A stretch of DNA of 64,000 nucleotides from an uncultured Clostridia bacterium (GCA_944330115.1 CALVIN010000004.1:1-64000); one strand, 5' to 3'. Positions 1 to 9,500 are shown, counted from the stretch's first letter. Made by a program: numbers and translations. The notes: generated by a model not told the origin, from the sequence alone.

Positions 1-1
1 T

Positions 2-220
2 ATGGAGATAGATTTTTTACTTTCAAACAACAGTAAAACAAAACAAAAACTGTTTCCTATAGAAGTTAAGGCCGGCAAAAGATATACAACTGCGTCATTG
101 AATAATTTTATCGAAAAATATCACAGCCGCATAGGCAGGGCATATATTATCCATCCTAAAAATTTGTCTGTAAATAGTGAAATTGTTTGCTTGCCGTCAT
201 ATATGACTATATTTTTGTAA
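2..220 (+). CDS. C-terminal fragment of a DUF4143 AAA-type ATPase
   Basis: The 5' end lies outside the window, so the Met at base 2 is internal and not a start. The 72 visible residues match the C-terminal nuclease-like DUF4143 part of the complete protein at 5150-6505: the order is a V/I-D-F strand, P-I-E-V-K-A-G-K (aligned to V-P-V-E-I-K-S-G-K), then L-P-S-Y-M-T-I-F. The D...E-x-K arrangement is the PD-(D/E)XK-like signature of this family. A paralogue 5 kb away suggests the mobilizable element sits between two related genes. Function of the family (P-loop ATPase, often in mobile or defence contexts) is not firmly established. Confidence 0.7.
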   Translation: MEIDFLLSNNSKTKQKLFPIEVKAGKRYTTASLNNFIEKYHSRIGRAYIIHPKNLSVNSEIVCLPSYMTIFL

Positions 221-330
221 TGGAGCATGGTATTGCCGATTGGGCTCATATAGGTATTAGGTTTAATTGCAAGGTGATATGCTTATTTTGTGGTTACACA
301 GTAATCTATTGAGGTTGGAATCTCGGAGCC

Positions 331-449
<119 letters not shown>

Positions 450-461
450 TTCATTAAAAAA

Positions 462-492
462 CGCCCGTTTTCAGTCGAAAACGGGCGCTTTT
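462..492 (+). terminator. Intrinsic terminator of the 5S rRNA
   Basis: A perfect 10-bp stem (CGCCCGTTTT at 462-471 with AAAACGGGCG at 478-487) with a 6-nt loop, followed by CTTTT. Confidence 0.9.
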
Positions 493-601
493 CTCATGAT
501 TTTAACCGTTTTCGTTGATCGCTCGTTGTTAAATTGGTAAACGATTTTTAGTGGAAATTTGGCTTGACAATCAACTTTATGTTGCTGAATTTTACCTTAT
601 T

Positions 602-649
602 CCGCACCTTCGCGCAAATGTCAGGTTTGCCGCAAAGGTGCGGTTTTTT
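602..649 (+). terminator. Second terminator-like hairpin downstream of 5S
   Basis: CCGCACCTT (602-610) pairs with AAGGTGCGG (635-643) and is followed by six T. The 24-nt loop is long. It reads on the plus strand, so it serves the 5S side and not the integrase, which is transcribed the other way. Two copies of TTGGTAAACG (near 534 and 659) flank it and could be integrase arm sites; this is speculative. Confidence 0.5.
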
Positions 650-721
650 CATTGATTTTGGTAAACGTTTTGGTAAATAAAATTGCTCTCAAACGCCGAT
701 GGTTACTGTGGTTGCGCTATC

Positions 722-1942
722 TCAATAACACAGCTTTTTCCCTTCAGCGAGTAAAAATTCGTCCGAAAGGTCGGTATAGGTATTTCCGAGTTCACCCAAA
801 GAGTGCCCCACAAATTCGTTCCTCGCCACGGGTGCAACATTGCACTCCTGACAGCGGGTATAGAAGGTTGTCCTCAAATCATATAATTTATGATTGGGTA
901 GGATACCGTTAAATTTGTGTCTTATCTGCTCCAACCTCGTGAAATGAAGTTTTGTGTTGTTTTCGAGGTAAGGCTTTAACATTGGCGTTATGGGTATCTT
1001 CTTGGTTTCAACCTTTCCATTCTTGCGCTTACTATTGTTAGCGATTATGAAGTCGCCCTCAACCTTTGCGGTGTAGTACTCATTAGGCCGCATGCCCGTG
1101 TACAAACCCACGGCGAACATAGTCTGATAAGGCGTTCCCGCGGTGCGCTCCAACAGCAGTCTTTCTTCGTCCTTGGAGAGGGCAGAGCCATGCGTCCTGT
1201 TGTGTTTGGCGTGGAATACCATGTCCATGGGATTGTGCTGTAAAATTGCGTGTTTCATTGCCGCCTTGAATATCATGTTCAGAAGCGAGCAAACCTCGTC
1301 AACCGTCCTGCCTTTTCCCGTCGCCTCGATTTTGTCTATCAGCTCCTGGCATTGTTTGGGAGTGATCTTTTTTAACGGCGTGTTCTTGAAGTGCGGGGAG
1401 AGGTGGTTCTTGAACTGACTGAGCGCGGTGCGGTGGGTACTCTGCGTAACCTTGCGTTTGTAGAAGTTTTCAAAGTAGTAGTTTGTAAAGCCGTCAAAGG
1501 TAGTGGGTACAGATGGAGCGGCAGTTCCGTTGTTTTTGTCCGCCTCGTGCAGTTTCTCGATGAACTTACGCTTGGCTTCGTCTATGTCTGTGGACGAGGC
1601 GTTTATGTTGTAGCCGTTGCGCCTGTACCTTATGACATAGCACCAATTCTTCCTGCCGCTGCGTATCTTGTGGACGTGCGCAGTGCAGCCCTCTACTCTG
1701 AATTCTTTTCTGAAAGTCTTAGGCATTTTTCTTATCTCCTCTTCGGAGAACGTAATTTCCCGCGACTTTACTCCCGATAATTCTTTCAGTTGTTTGTCTT
1801 GTTTGTTGTCCGTGAGAGCGACAAGTTTTTCGAGGGTAATGGAATCGGCGGCCGCCTGCAAAACGGCCAGCGCCTTTTCGTCGTTGCCCTCGGGTACCTC
1901 ACGGATAGTTTGTAATAGTTGTAATAATTGTTCTTGCGTCAA
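722..1942 (-). CDS. int: Tyrosine recombinase (integrase) of a mobilizable element
   Basis: Site-specific recombinase of 406 residues that would integrate and excise the neighbouring element. The N-terminal half has an arm-binding region and a SAM-like core-binding domain (about residues 150-240). The catalytic half shows Arg285 in G-M-R-P-N-E, a Y-D-L-R box II (the usual first His is Tyr), His380 in V-G-H and the nucleophile Tyr389 in N-T-Y-T. The start is TTG: an in-frame TAA lies three codons upstream, no ATG occurs before residue about 74, and no clear Shine-Dalgarno site precedes the TTG. A 14-codon ORF with a perfect ribosome site ends 29 bases upstream, so translation may be coupled to it. 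It lies on the same strand as the relaxase gene, forming an integrase-relaxase module. Confidence 0.9.
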   Translation of the reverse strand: MTQEQLLQLLQTIREVPEGNDEKALAVLQAAADSITLEKLVALTDNKQDKQLKELSGVKSREITFSEEEIRKMPKTFRKEFRVEGCTAHVHKIRSGRKNWCYVIRYRRNGYNINASSTDIDEAKRKFIEKLHEADKNNGTAAPSVPTTFDGFTNYYFENFYKRKVTQSTHRTALSQFKNHLSPHFKNTPLKKITPKQCQELIDKIEATGKGRTVDEVCSLLNMIFKAAMKHAILQHNPMDMVFHAKHNRTHGSALSKDEERLLLERTAGTPYQTMFAVGLYTGMRPNEYYTAKVEGDFIIANNSKRKNGKVETKKIPITPMLKPYLENNTKLHFTRLEQIRHKFNGILPNHKLYDLRTTFYTRCQECNVAPVARNEFVGHSLGELGNTYTDLSDEFLLAEGKKLCY

Positions 1943-1971
1943 GTATTCTTATTCGGGTCGAACCGGCTGGT

Positions 1972-2016
1972 TTAGCCTATGCCCTTGTAGCTTTGAATAC
2001 TATGTTCTCTTTCCAT
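1972..2016 (-). CDS. Possible 14-residue leader peptide upstream of the integrase
   Basis: The peptide MEREHSIQSYKGIG is preceded by a perfect AGGAGG (2024-2029 on the plus strand) at 7-nt spacing, far better than the integrase's own site. It ends 29 bases before the integrase TTG. It could be a leader that couples translation, or the displaced original start of the integrase after a small rearrangement. Nothing in the peptide gives a function. Confidence 0.4.
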   Translation of the reverse strand: MEREHSIQSYKGIG

Positions 2017-2077
2017 CGCGTTTCCTCCTGTATTATAAAATTTTGTGTGTGCGGTGGGAGCTGTTCGTCTACGCCGC

Positions 2078-2284
2078 TCACTGTTTGTTTTTGTACTGTT
2101 CCTGCAAAGCCTGCCAACCTACATATATTAGTTCAATTTTCTTGATGCCGTTGTCCTTCAAAAACTTGTTGAGTTTGTCGAAGTCCTCGCGGTTCATAGA
2201 AGTACCCCATACGGCGTGCGCGGCCTTGCGTTCTTCCTTGTGCCTGTCCTCGTAGCGCTTGTCAATCTCTTTTTTCGTCATCAT
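2078..2284 (-). CDS. Small charged protein of the mobilizable element
   Basis: 68 residues, rich in Lys, Glu and Asp, with no membrane segment or cysteine motif. GGAG lies 8 nt before the first ATG, so that start is preferred over the second Met directly after it. The sequence predicts a helix followed by a short strand (K-K-I-E-L-I-Y-V-G). It is co-directional with the integrase and relaxase and therefore likely part of the element. I do not recognise the family. Confidence 0.55.
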   Translation of the reverse strand: MMTKKEIDKRYEDRHKEERKAAHAVWGTSMNREDFDKLNKFLKDNGIKKIELIYVGWQALQEQYKNKQ

Positions 2285-2306
2285 GTCAACTGCTCCGGCT
2301 TTTTAT

Positions 2307-2819
2307 TTACAACGTTATGTCAAAATCATACTTATCGTCAATAAGAATGTATCGCAGGCAGTGCCGTTTGCACATTTCAAGGTATTTGGCATTATCTGCC
2401 AAAATATTCTTTAAGGTGCAACAGCCGTCGTCTTTTCGCTGCTCTATGACATTTGCATATTTTTTTATGTTCTCAAAATTTTGCTCGATGTATGCCCGGC
2501 TCATCACAAGGCAGATAAAGCGTATATCTTTGAGATAGCTCTCCGAAAAATCTGTTTGCCAGTCAAACGGGATATAACACCCCTCGATGATCAAGTTCTG
2601 ATTGTTCTCTATGGCGGTTTTAATGATTTCCCGCGCGATCGGCCACAAATAATTTGCGAGTTCCTCGTCGTCATCGGGCGTGAGCGGCGTATTTCCGCTG
2701 CGTATCAATCCCATTTTTAAATGATCCAGAGAGAGGTAGGGGAAGTGATACTTTTCAAGCAGTTTCTGTGCCAGCGCAGTTTTGCCCGTGTGCGAAGCGC
2801 CGGTAATGAGTATGACCAT
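2307..2819 (-). CDS. P-loop small-molecule kinase-like protein
   Basis: 170 residues starting with a strand and a Walker A loop, G-A-S-H-T-G-K-T (about residues 7-14), then a D-H-L-K segment and an I-I-E-G-C-Y-I-P segment typical of the adenylate-kinase/AAA_33-type fold. Such proteins are often annotated as phosphotransferases on nucleotides, sugars or antibiotics; the substrate cannot be read from sequence. GGAG lies 7 nt before the ATG. As a cargo gene between integrase and relaxase it may be an accessory function carried by the element. Confidence 0.7.
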   Translation of the reverse strand: MVILITGASHTGKTALAQKLLEKYHFPYLSLDHLKMGLIRSGNTPLTPDDDEELANYLWPIAREIIKTAIENNQNLIIEGCYIPFDWQTDFSESYLKDIRFICLVMSRAYIEQNFENIKKYANVIEQRKDDGCCTLKNILADNAKYLEMCKRHCLRYILIDDKYDFDITL

Positions 2820-2915
2820 AAAGTTGCTCCTGCAGTTTTGAATAAAGCTGTTTTCAAAATGTTAATACGATTATACACGCTTTGCGACAGAAGTCAAGAG
2901 TTAGAGCAAAATTTC

Positions 2916-4013
2916 TTATTTGCCGCCGCGATTGCTCCCCGAACCATTGAAGGGAGAGGAGTGTTTAGTTGTCTTGCGCTGTTCTGCGGTCGCCAACGCC
3001 TCTTTGAGTTTATCGGGCGCGTGTTCCCTAATCTGACGCAGAATATCGGCGTCACTTTGAAGAGCCTGCTTTTCGCGTTCAGACTTTTGATAGAGAGTAA
3101 ACACGTCGTGTTGGTCGCGCCTGCTCATTTCAAGCTGTTGTTCGAGTTGCCCGTTCTCCGCTTTGAGTTTTGCTGCCTCGGCAGCGATTACGGGCAAGTC
3201 TCTTTTATTGAGCTTGCATTTGCCGTCGCTGTACTCCTGCAAAACTTCCGCAGCGGCTTGTAGGGGCTCAACTTCGCACTCCAACTTTCCTCGCTTTTTT
3301 TCAAGCGCCTGTGTCGCTTCTTCTGCGTGGGCTTGTCTGCTCTCGGCGGCGTCTGCTCCTTTCTCGGCAATGGCTTGTCTGTACTCTGCTTCATCTGCCT
3401 GCCGTTCGGCTCTGGCTGCCGCCTCTTTCATCTTCTTCAATTTGAACTCCGCCGTGTCAAGGTGTTCTGCCGTGCTGCCTTCCTTGCCGCGCTCCAAGCC
3501 CCAATGCTTGCCTACGTCATTATGCAGGTCGGTCTGTATGCTGCGCAGCTCCTTTCTGTCAAAGAGCTGCTTCGCACAAAGTCTGCCGTCCAGCACCGGC
3601 ATAAGATTGAGGTGCATGTGCGGAGTAGTTTCGTCCAGATGAACGATGGCGGAGATTATATTCTCCCGCCCGTATCGTTCGGCGAAAAACTCCGTGCACT
3701 CAAAGAAGAACGCGCCAATGTCGTCCCTGTCTTTGCCGACAAAGAATTCAGGGCTTGCGCCTACGAAGAACGAACACATAAGAACTGCGTCGTCCTTAAC
3801 TTTGCGCTTGGGCGCAAGGTCTGTAATCCTTTGATTAATAAAGACGGTGTAGGTGTCGTCAGGCTTTATGAAGTGATAGTTGTGCGGCGTTCGCTCGCAG
3901 TCAATCTGCGGGTTGCTCTTCGAGCGGTAAGTTTCGTCCCGTTCATTTTCGCGCTCGATGCCGACGATAGCATCGCGCTGATATTTTTTCATGTGGCAAA
4001 TTATGTATGCTAT
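2916..4013 (-). CDS. mob: MobV-family relaxase (plasmid recombination enzyme)
   Basis: Nicks oriT and pilots the strand during mobilization with a helper conjugation system. The N-terminus reads A-Y-I-I-C-H-M-K-K-Y, then N-E-R-D-E-T and N-P-Q-I-D, and the metal-binding motif H-L-D-E-T-T-P-H-M-H-L-N is the hallmark HxDExxPHxH of Pre/Mob enzymes. The C-terminal half is a long Ala/Glu/Lys/Gln-rich coiled coil. Start choice: a perfect AGGAGG (4021-4026) sits 7 nt before an ATA codon at 4011-4013, exactly where family members begin with M-A-Y. Longer upstream reading is open but runs through the repeats of the presumed oriT. The next ATG (3990-3992) would cut into the conserved N-terminus. An AUA start is therefore likely. 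Confidence 0.88.
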   Translation of the reverse strand: MAYIICHMKKYQRDAIVGIERENERDETYRSKSNPQIDCERTPHNYHFIKPDDTYTVFINQRITDLAPKRKVKDDAVLMCSFFVGASPEFFVGKDRDDIGAFFFECTEFFAERYGRENIISAIVHLDETTPHMHLNLMPVLDGRLCAKQLFDRKELRSIQTDLHNDVGKHWGLERGKEGSTAEHLDTAEFKLKKMKEAAARAERQADEAEYRQAIAEKGADAAESRQAHAEEATQALEKKRGKLECEVEPLQAAAEVLQEYSDGKCKLNKRDLPVIAAEAAKLKAENGQLEQQLEMSRRDQHDVFTLYQKSEREKQALQSDADILRQIREHAPDKLKEALATAEQRKTTKHSSPFNGSGSNRGGK

Positions 4014-4053
4014 AAATTTTCCTCCTGATAAATTTTTGATTCTGCACGAATGA

Positions 4054-4247
4054 CGGCAAAGGTATAGCTCACTTCGTCGCGGCCAACGCTTGCCCGATGG
4101 CGTTCGCTGAAAGCAAACGCCAATTTCGTAGCGTTGTCGCTCCTCTTCCCACAAAATTTCGCTGTGCGAATTTTTGTGGGAGTCCTTTTTTGTTTGGTAT
4201 AGTTCGCCATACGCTTTGCGCCTGCGGCGGCAAAGGTATAGCTCACT
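4054..4247. repeat. 20-bp direct repeat pair upstream of the relaxase
   Basis: CGGCAAAGGTATAGCTCACT occurs exactly at 4054-4073 and again at 4228-4247. A related partial copy (GGTATAGTTCGCCA) lies between them near 4197. The second copy is also the left half of a short palindrome (GGTATA/TATACC). Iterons of this kind flank relaxase-binding and autoregulatory regions in mobilizable elements. Confidence 0.75.
4148..4180. other. Candidate oriT inverted repeat
   Basis: CCCACAAAATTTCGC (4148-4162) and GCGAATTTTTGTGGG (4166-4180) form a near-perfect 15-bp hairpin with a 3-nt loop, 135 bp upstream of the relaxase start and between the two 20-bp direct repeats. MobV relaxases recognise a hairpin next to nic just upstream of their gene, so this is the best oriT candidate. 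The nic site itself cannot be placed. Confidence 0.5.
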
Positions 4248-4344
4248 ATACCAAAGCCGCTTCGCGGTTTGGTGCCGTTCGCGCTTGCAGCGAGCTATTT
4301 GTTTGTAGGTGGCTTGACTTTTGCTTCCTGAAAATCATACTTTC

Positions 4345-4368
4345 GTTGGGGCATACTATGGCCCCAAC
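4345..4368 (-). promoter_or_regulatory. Stem-loop after the minimal ORF
   Basis: An 8-bp GC-rich stem (GTTGGGGC 4345-4352 with GCCCCAAC 4361-4368) lies directly after the stop of the tiny ORF at 4374-4394 on the minus strand. There is no T-run. It is one of a row of hairpins between 4345 and 4585. Confidence 0.45.
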
Positions 4369-4373
4369 CGTAG

Positions 4374-4394
4374 TTATACCCTCATATATATCAT
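4374..4394 (-). promoter_or_regulatory. Start-stop minimal ORF with near-perfect ribosome site (leader-like)
   Basis: On the minus strand AAGGAGGTG (4395-4403) is followed by ATG-ATA-TAT-ATG-AGG-GTA-TAA. The second ATG is 11 nt from GGAGG and would give the peptide MRV; the first is too close to the site. A strong ribosome site on an ORF this short is typical of translational attenuators and leader peptides. It sits directly downstream of an intrinsic terminator (4428-4462), and the relaxase operon follows after about 350 bases. Confidence 0.45.
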
Positions 4395-4427
4395 CACCTC
4401 CTTGCGGGAGCATACCGTTTTAAGGAT

Positions 4428-4462
4428 AAAAAAAGTCCATAGAAAGATACCTTCCTATGGAC
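4428..4462 (-). terminator. Intrinsic terminator enclosed by a 13-bp inverted repeat
   Basis: On the minus strand CTATGGAC/GTCCATAG forms an 8-bp stem with a 12-nt loop followed by seven T. It lies inside a larger perfect 13-bp inverted repeat (AGCATACCGTTTT at 4409-4421 and AAAACGGTATGCT at 4487-4499). The upstream arm can also pair over 7 bp with AGCATAC at 4537-4543. Mutually exclusive pairings around a terminator are the layout of an attenuator. Confidence 0.6.
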
Positions 4463-4512
4463 AGTAATTTTATATTGGTAGTCCAAAAAACGGTATGCTT
4501 ATAACAGCCTTT

Positions 4513-5092
4513 GTTTGCGCATAGAAGCGCAACAAAAGCATACGGTGCGAGAATTTATCTCGCCCGTCAGCGACTTAAAGTCGCTCATTATAAACAGTGA
4601 TAACTGCCGTCGGCTACTGAAAATAATTCAGGTCACAGCTCAACAAACAAGTTATTCTTCTTAACCCGTCGTCGCAAGCCTCGGCAACACAAACGCGTTG
4701 CATTGTCGCCGCAAAAAGATAGTGGTGCAGGGGTCAAATCGAACGCCAGACTGCTCGGGTACCGTTTTTTGTCCGTAAAATGCCGCCGACACTGCCGATT
4801 CGCCGCGGCCGATAAAGTCTGTTAAAGCCATATAGCCGAACAGTAACAAGCTGCATAAAGCGATGGGAACAGACAAAACCTCTCGTTTCTTTCACCGATA
4901 CGGGCATTTTGCGTATATCGTGTAAAACTTAATTCACCCCGATACATTTATAATATAACACGCTGTATTCCGCTTGTCAAGCAAATATCAAACAAATGTT
5001 TGTAAATTTAATTTGTCGCAGACATTCTTTATAAGTATTTATAAAACGTCGCAAGTTCATTTATAAATTTTAAATAAAATGTCGCATAGCTA
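4513..5092. other. Noncoding stretch with short hairpins, no convincing gene
   Basis: Holds three more small inverted repeats: TTGCGC/GCGCAA (4515-4532), GCGAGA/TCTCGC (4547-4563) and AGCGAC/GTCGCT (4569-4585), all in the presumed leader on the minus strand. From 4590 to 5090 I see no gene; a 71-codon minus-strand frame at 4661-4876 has only a TTG start and no ribosome site. The right end of the mobilizable element presumably lies here, but no direct repeat matching the integrase side was found. Confidence 0.5.
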
Positions 5093-5121
5093 TTGACTGT
5101 GGGGTCAATCGGGTGTATAAT
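5092..5121 (+). promoter_or_regulatory. Sigma-A type promoter with overlapping palindrome
   Basis: TTGACT (5093-5098), 17-bp spacer, TATAAT (5116-5121), about 30 bp before the DUF4143 gene. ATTGAC-N6-GTCAAT (5092-5109) is an inverted repeat covering the -35 box and could be a repressor site. Confidence 0.8.
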
Positions 5122-5149
5122 ATAAAGCGAATAAAAATAGGCGGTGCAT

Positions 5150-6505
5150 ATGCTTTACAGAAAATTCTATGACGAATTAGTTGAATGGCATAAACAAACA
5201 AAAAAACTTGCGATGCTCATAGATGGCGCGAGGCAGATAGGAAAAACCACGCTCATAAGGCAGTTCGCAAAAGATTGCTACGGGGACAACTTTGTTGAAA
5301 TCAACTTTATAAACACGCCCTCTGCAATGAATATATTCAAGGGCGATATTTCGGTAGACGGCATTATAAGTAAACTTACCCTGTTTCTTCGTCGCCCATT
5401 AGAGCCGCATAAAACGCTGATATTCTTGGACGAAGTGCAGGAGTGCCCAGAAGTGCGCACAGCCATAAAGTTCCTCGTCGACGATGGTAGGTTCGATTAT
5501 ATCGAGTCCGGCTCGCTTCTCGGAATCAATTATAAGGAAATTAAGTCCTATGCTGTGGGATATGAGGAAATCAGAAAGATGTATCCCATGGATTTTGAGG
5601 AGTTTGCCATAGCGAACGGTATTCAGAAATCCACTTTGGATATGCTCAAAGACTGCTACAATAGGCGTGCCCCCGTAGACGAGTTCGTGCATAAGCAGAT
5701 GATGCAACTGTTTACCTATTATATCATAATCGGCGGTATGCCGGCAGTTGTGCAGGAGTTTGTCAATTCCAAAGATATGGGGCGCGTTGTGGGGATACAG
5801 GAGGATATATTGCAGCTCTATCGCAAGGATATAACCAAGTATGCTATGACTGGCAAGGAGAAGATAACGCTCATATTCGATACCATACCTGCAGAGTTGA
5901 ACGCAAAAAATAAGCGGTTTATGCTGTCAGACCTCGCCAAGTCGGCGCGCATGGAGAGGTACGAAAGTTGCTTTAATTGGCTTACCGACGCAGGCGTGGC
6001 ACTGCCGTGTTATAATCTTGCAGAACCTAAACAACCTGTTGAGATAAATAAACAGCACAATCTTTTCAAGTTCTTCCTTGCGGATACGGGGCTTTTATGC
6101 GCAATGTGTTCGGGCGACGTGCAATATCAGATAGTAAATGGTGCGTACGGCATAAATCAAGGCAGCATAATGGAAAATATGTTCGCCCAACAGCTCAAAA
6201 GCAATGGCTTCACACTCTATTATTTTGATAAGCAGAGAGTGGGGGAAGTTGACTTTATAGTCGAGCAACATGCCGAACTTGTGCCCGTAGAGATTAAGTC
6301 CGGCAAAGACTACAAGTCGCACAGGGCGCTGAACAATCTCCTGGCGGTGGATGAGTACAAGCTGAAGGAGAGCATTGTGTTCTGCACTGGGAATATCGAG
6401 GTCGAAGATAGAGTTGTCTATCTGCCGCTGTATATGATAATGTTCTTCAAGAAAGAAAATATGCTGAACAAAATTGTGTTCAAGAATGTTGCGGATAATT
6501 TATAA
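5150..6505 (+). CDS. DUF4143-family AAA ATPase
   Basis: 451 residues. The N-terminal P-loop ATPase domain (AAA_14 type) has Walker A in G-A-R-Q-I-G-K-T-T (about residues 26-34) and a Walker B-like L-I-F-L-D-E-V-Q (about 88-95). The C-terminal DUF4143 domain ends with a PD-(D/E)XK-like core: G-E-V-D-F followed by V-P-V-E-I-K-S-G-K. ATG at 5150 is chosen over an in-frame GTG two codons upstream because AGGCGG lies 5 nt before it. The gene has its own promoter and precedes the helicase by 58 bases. Family members occur widely as solitary genes near mobile and defence loci, and a molecular role is not established. Confidence 0.85.
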   Translation: MLYRKFYDELVEWHKQTKKLAMLIDGARQIGKTTLIRQFAKDCYGDNFVEINFINTPSAMNIFKGDISVDGIISKLTLFLRRPLEPHKTLIFLDEVQECPEVRTAIKFLVDDGRFDYIESGSLLGINYKEIKSYAVGYEEIRKMYPMDFEEFAIANGIQKSTLDMLKDCYNRRAPVDEFVHKQMMQLFTYYIIIGGMPAVVQEFVNSKDMGRVVGIQEDILQLYRKDITKYAMTGKEKITLIFDTIPAELNAKNKRFMLSDLAKSARMERYESCFNWLTDAGVALPCYNLAEPKQPVEINKQHNLFKFFLADTGLLCAMCSGDVQYQIVNGAYGINQGSIMENMFAQQLKSNGFTLYYFDKQRVGEVDFIVEQHAELVPVEIKSGKDYKSHRALNNLLAVDEYKLKESIVFCTGNIEVEDRVVYLPLYMIMFFKKENMLNKIVFKNVADNL

Positions 6506-6563
6506 TTACAGATGAAACATAGTAAAGACAGCTAATATATTTAGTGCTCGCGAGAGGTACGGA

Positions 6564-9500
6564 ATGAAGATAATTGATAATATCAACAATACAGTGAAAA
6601 ACGATTTGCAGGAGAGCATTCGCAAAGGAAGCAAGCTTTCGATTGCAGCAGCCTGTTTTTCAATCTATGCCTACCAGGAACTGAAAAAGCAGCTGGAAGG
6701 CATTGATGAGCTGCGATTTATCTTCACCTCCCCGACTTTTATCACGGAAAAGACCTCCAAAGCGCAGCGAGAGTTCTATATTCCCCGCATCTCCAGAGAG
6801 CGCAGTCTCTACGGTACCGAGTTTGAAGTGAAGCTGCGCAACGAACTCACACAAAAGGCAATTGCAAAAGAATGTGCCGACTGGATCCGAAAAAAGGTGA
6901 CTTTCAAATCCAACGTCACACAAGAGCAGATGATGGGATTTATGACGGTGGATGAAAGCACTTACATGCCCATCAACGGGTTTACGACGGTCGACCTCGG
7001 CTGTGAGCGCGGGAACAACGCATACTATCCCGTTCAAAAAACGGAAAGTTTCGAGAACGCGCAATATTTCATCAAACTCTTTGAGCAGCTTTGGAACGAT
7101 AAGAAAAGATTTCAGGAAGTAACAGATGTCATAATGGAAAATATTACGGCGGCGTACCGCGAAAATGCCCCGGAATATATTTATTTCTTCGCTCTTTACA
7201 ACATCTTTCATGAATTTTTGAATGATATTTCCGAAGACGAACTCCCCAATGAAGCGACCGGCTTTAAGGAAAGCAAAATTTGGGGCATGCTTTATAACTT
7301 TCAAAAGGACGCCGCCCTTGCGATCATTAACAAGTTGGAGAAATTCAACGGCTGCATTTTGGCAGACAGCGTTGGTTTAGGTAAAACGTTTACGGCACTT
7401 GCCGTTATCAAATATTACGAAAACAGAAACAAATCCGTTCTGGTCTTATGCCCGAAAAAATTGGCGGAGAACTGGAACACATATAAGGGGAATTACATCA
7501 ATAACCCTATTGCAGAAGATCGCCTCCGTTATGACGTGCTGTACCATACCGATTTGTCGCGTGAACACGGAAAATCAAACGGGATCGACCTCGAACGTCT
7601 GAATTGGGGAAACTATGATCTCGTTGTGATCGATGAGAGCCATAACTTTCGCAACGGCGGCGAAATATCCGGCGAAGATGCGAGAGAAAATCGCTATCTG
7701 AAACTTTTGAATAAGGTGATCCGTGCGGGCGTTCGGACAAAAGTATTGATGCTCTCCGCGACGCCCGTCAACAATAAATTTATCGATCTGAAAAATCAGC
7801 TCGCCCTTGCGTATGAGGGTGATGCCGAGCAACTCAATAAAAAACTCGATACGACGAAAAGCATCGACGAAATTTTTCGTCAAGCGCAGAAGGCTTATAA
7901 TATCTGGAGCCGCCTTCCTGCGGAAAGGCGCACGACAGACGCCCTTTTGAGGACGTTGGATTTTGACTTCTTCGAACTTTTGGACAGCGTGACAATCGCT
8001 CGTTCCAGAAAGCATATCGAAAAATATTACAATACTTCCGAAATCGGCAAATTTCCGGAGCGGCTGCCGCCGATCTCTCTTCGGCCGCGTTTGACCGATT
8101 TGAGCGACGCAATCAATTATAACGATATTTATGCGCTGCTCATGTCGTTGAACCTCTCCATCTACACGCCGTCCAATTATATCATGCCGTCGAGACTCGC
8201 AAAATATCTCGATCTTACGCACAACAAGGGGACAAGCCTGACGCAGCAGGGCCGTGAAGAAGGCATTCGCCGACTGATGAGCATCAATTTGCTCAAACGC
8301 CTGGAAAGCTCGGTATATTCCTTTCGCCTGACCCTGGAGCGCATCCGAAAGTTGATCGGCGATACGATCGAAACCATCAAAAATTACCGATCTGGAGATT
8401 GTATGCTCGATCTCACGGAGATTTCCGACAGTGAAGATTTCGATTACGACGATCAGAACACAGACCTCTTTTCCGTCGGTAAAAAGGTGAAGATCGATCT
8501 TGCCGACATGGACTATGTGTCTTGGCAACGGGAACTTGAAAAGGATGCCGAAAATCTGGAGCTGCTATCTCTCATGATCGACGATACCACGCCGGAACAT
8601 GATACCAAATTGCAGACGCTCCTCTCGCTCATTCGGCAGAAAATCGAGCATCCCATCAATCCGGGCAACAAAAAAATCATCATTTTCACCGCGTTTTCGG
8701 ATACGGCGAACTATCTCTATGAGAACGTCAGCAAATTTGCGAAAGAGCAATTCGGTTTGGAGACAGCGGAAGTTACGGGCGTCGTCGAGGGCAAGACGAC
8801 TATCCCCAAGCTCCGTGCCGACCTCAACACCGTGCTGACTTGCTTTTCGCCGATCTCTAAGGGGAAAAGTGTGCTTTTGCCGGGGCGTTCGGAGGAATTG
8901 GATATTCTGATTGCAACCGACTGCATTTCGGAAGGGCAGAACTTGCAAGACTGCGACTATCTTATCAATTACGACATCCATTGGAATCCCGTTCGCATCA
9001 TTCAGCGGTTTGGCCGAATCGACCGCATCGGCAGCAATAATGAACGCATCCAGCTTGTCAACTTTTGGCCGGATGTGGATCTCGATGAGTATATCAACCT
9101 GAAAGCCCGCGTCGAGACGCGCATGAAGATTTCCGTATTGACTTCCACCGGCGACGACGACCTCATCAACGCGGAAGAAAAAGGCGACCTCGAATACCGC
9201 AGGGCGCAGCTCAAGCGGCTGCAAGAGGAAGTCGTTGACATTGAGGATATGACGAGCGGCATTTCCATCATGGATCTTGGCTTGAACGAATTTCGCCTGG
9301 ATCTTATGGAATACATGAAACAGCACGAGGACATCGAGACGGCGCCCAAGGGGCTGCACGCAGTCGTAAATAGAGCGGAAGATCTGCCCGCCGGCGTGAT
9401 TTTCGTCCTTCGGAACATCAATGACAGCGTGAATATCGACGACAGAAATCGCATCCATCCCTTCTACATGGTGTACATCGGCGAGGATGGCGAGATCGTG

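Noticed and set aside
4661-4876. 71-codon minus-strand frame with a hydrophobic start
   Set aside because: Only a TTG start, no ribosome site at a usable distance, and a composition that does not look coding beyond the first 20 codons.
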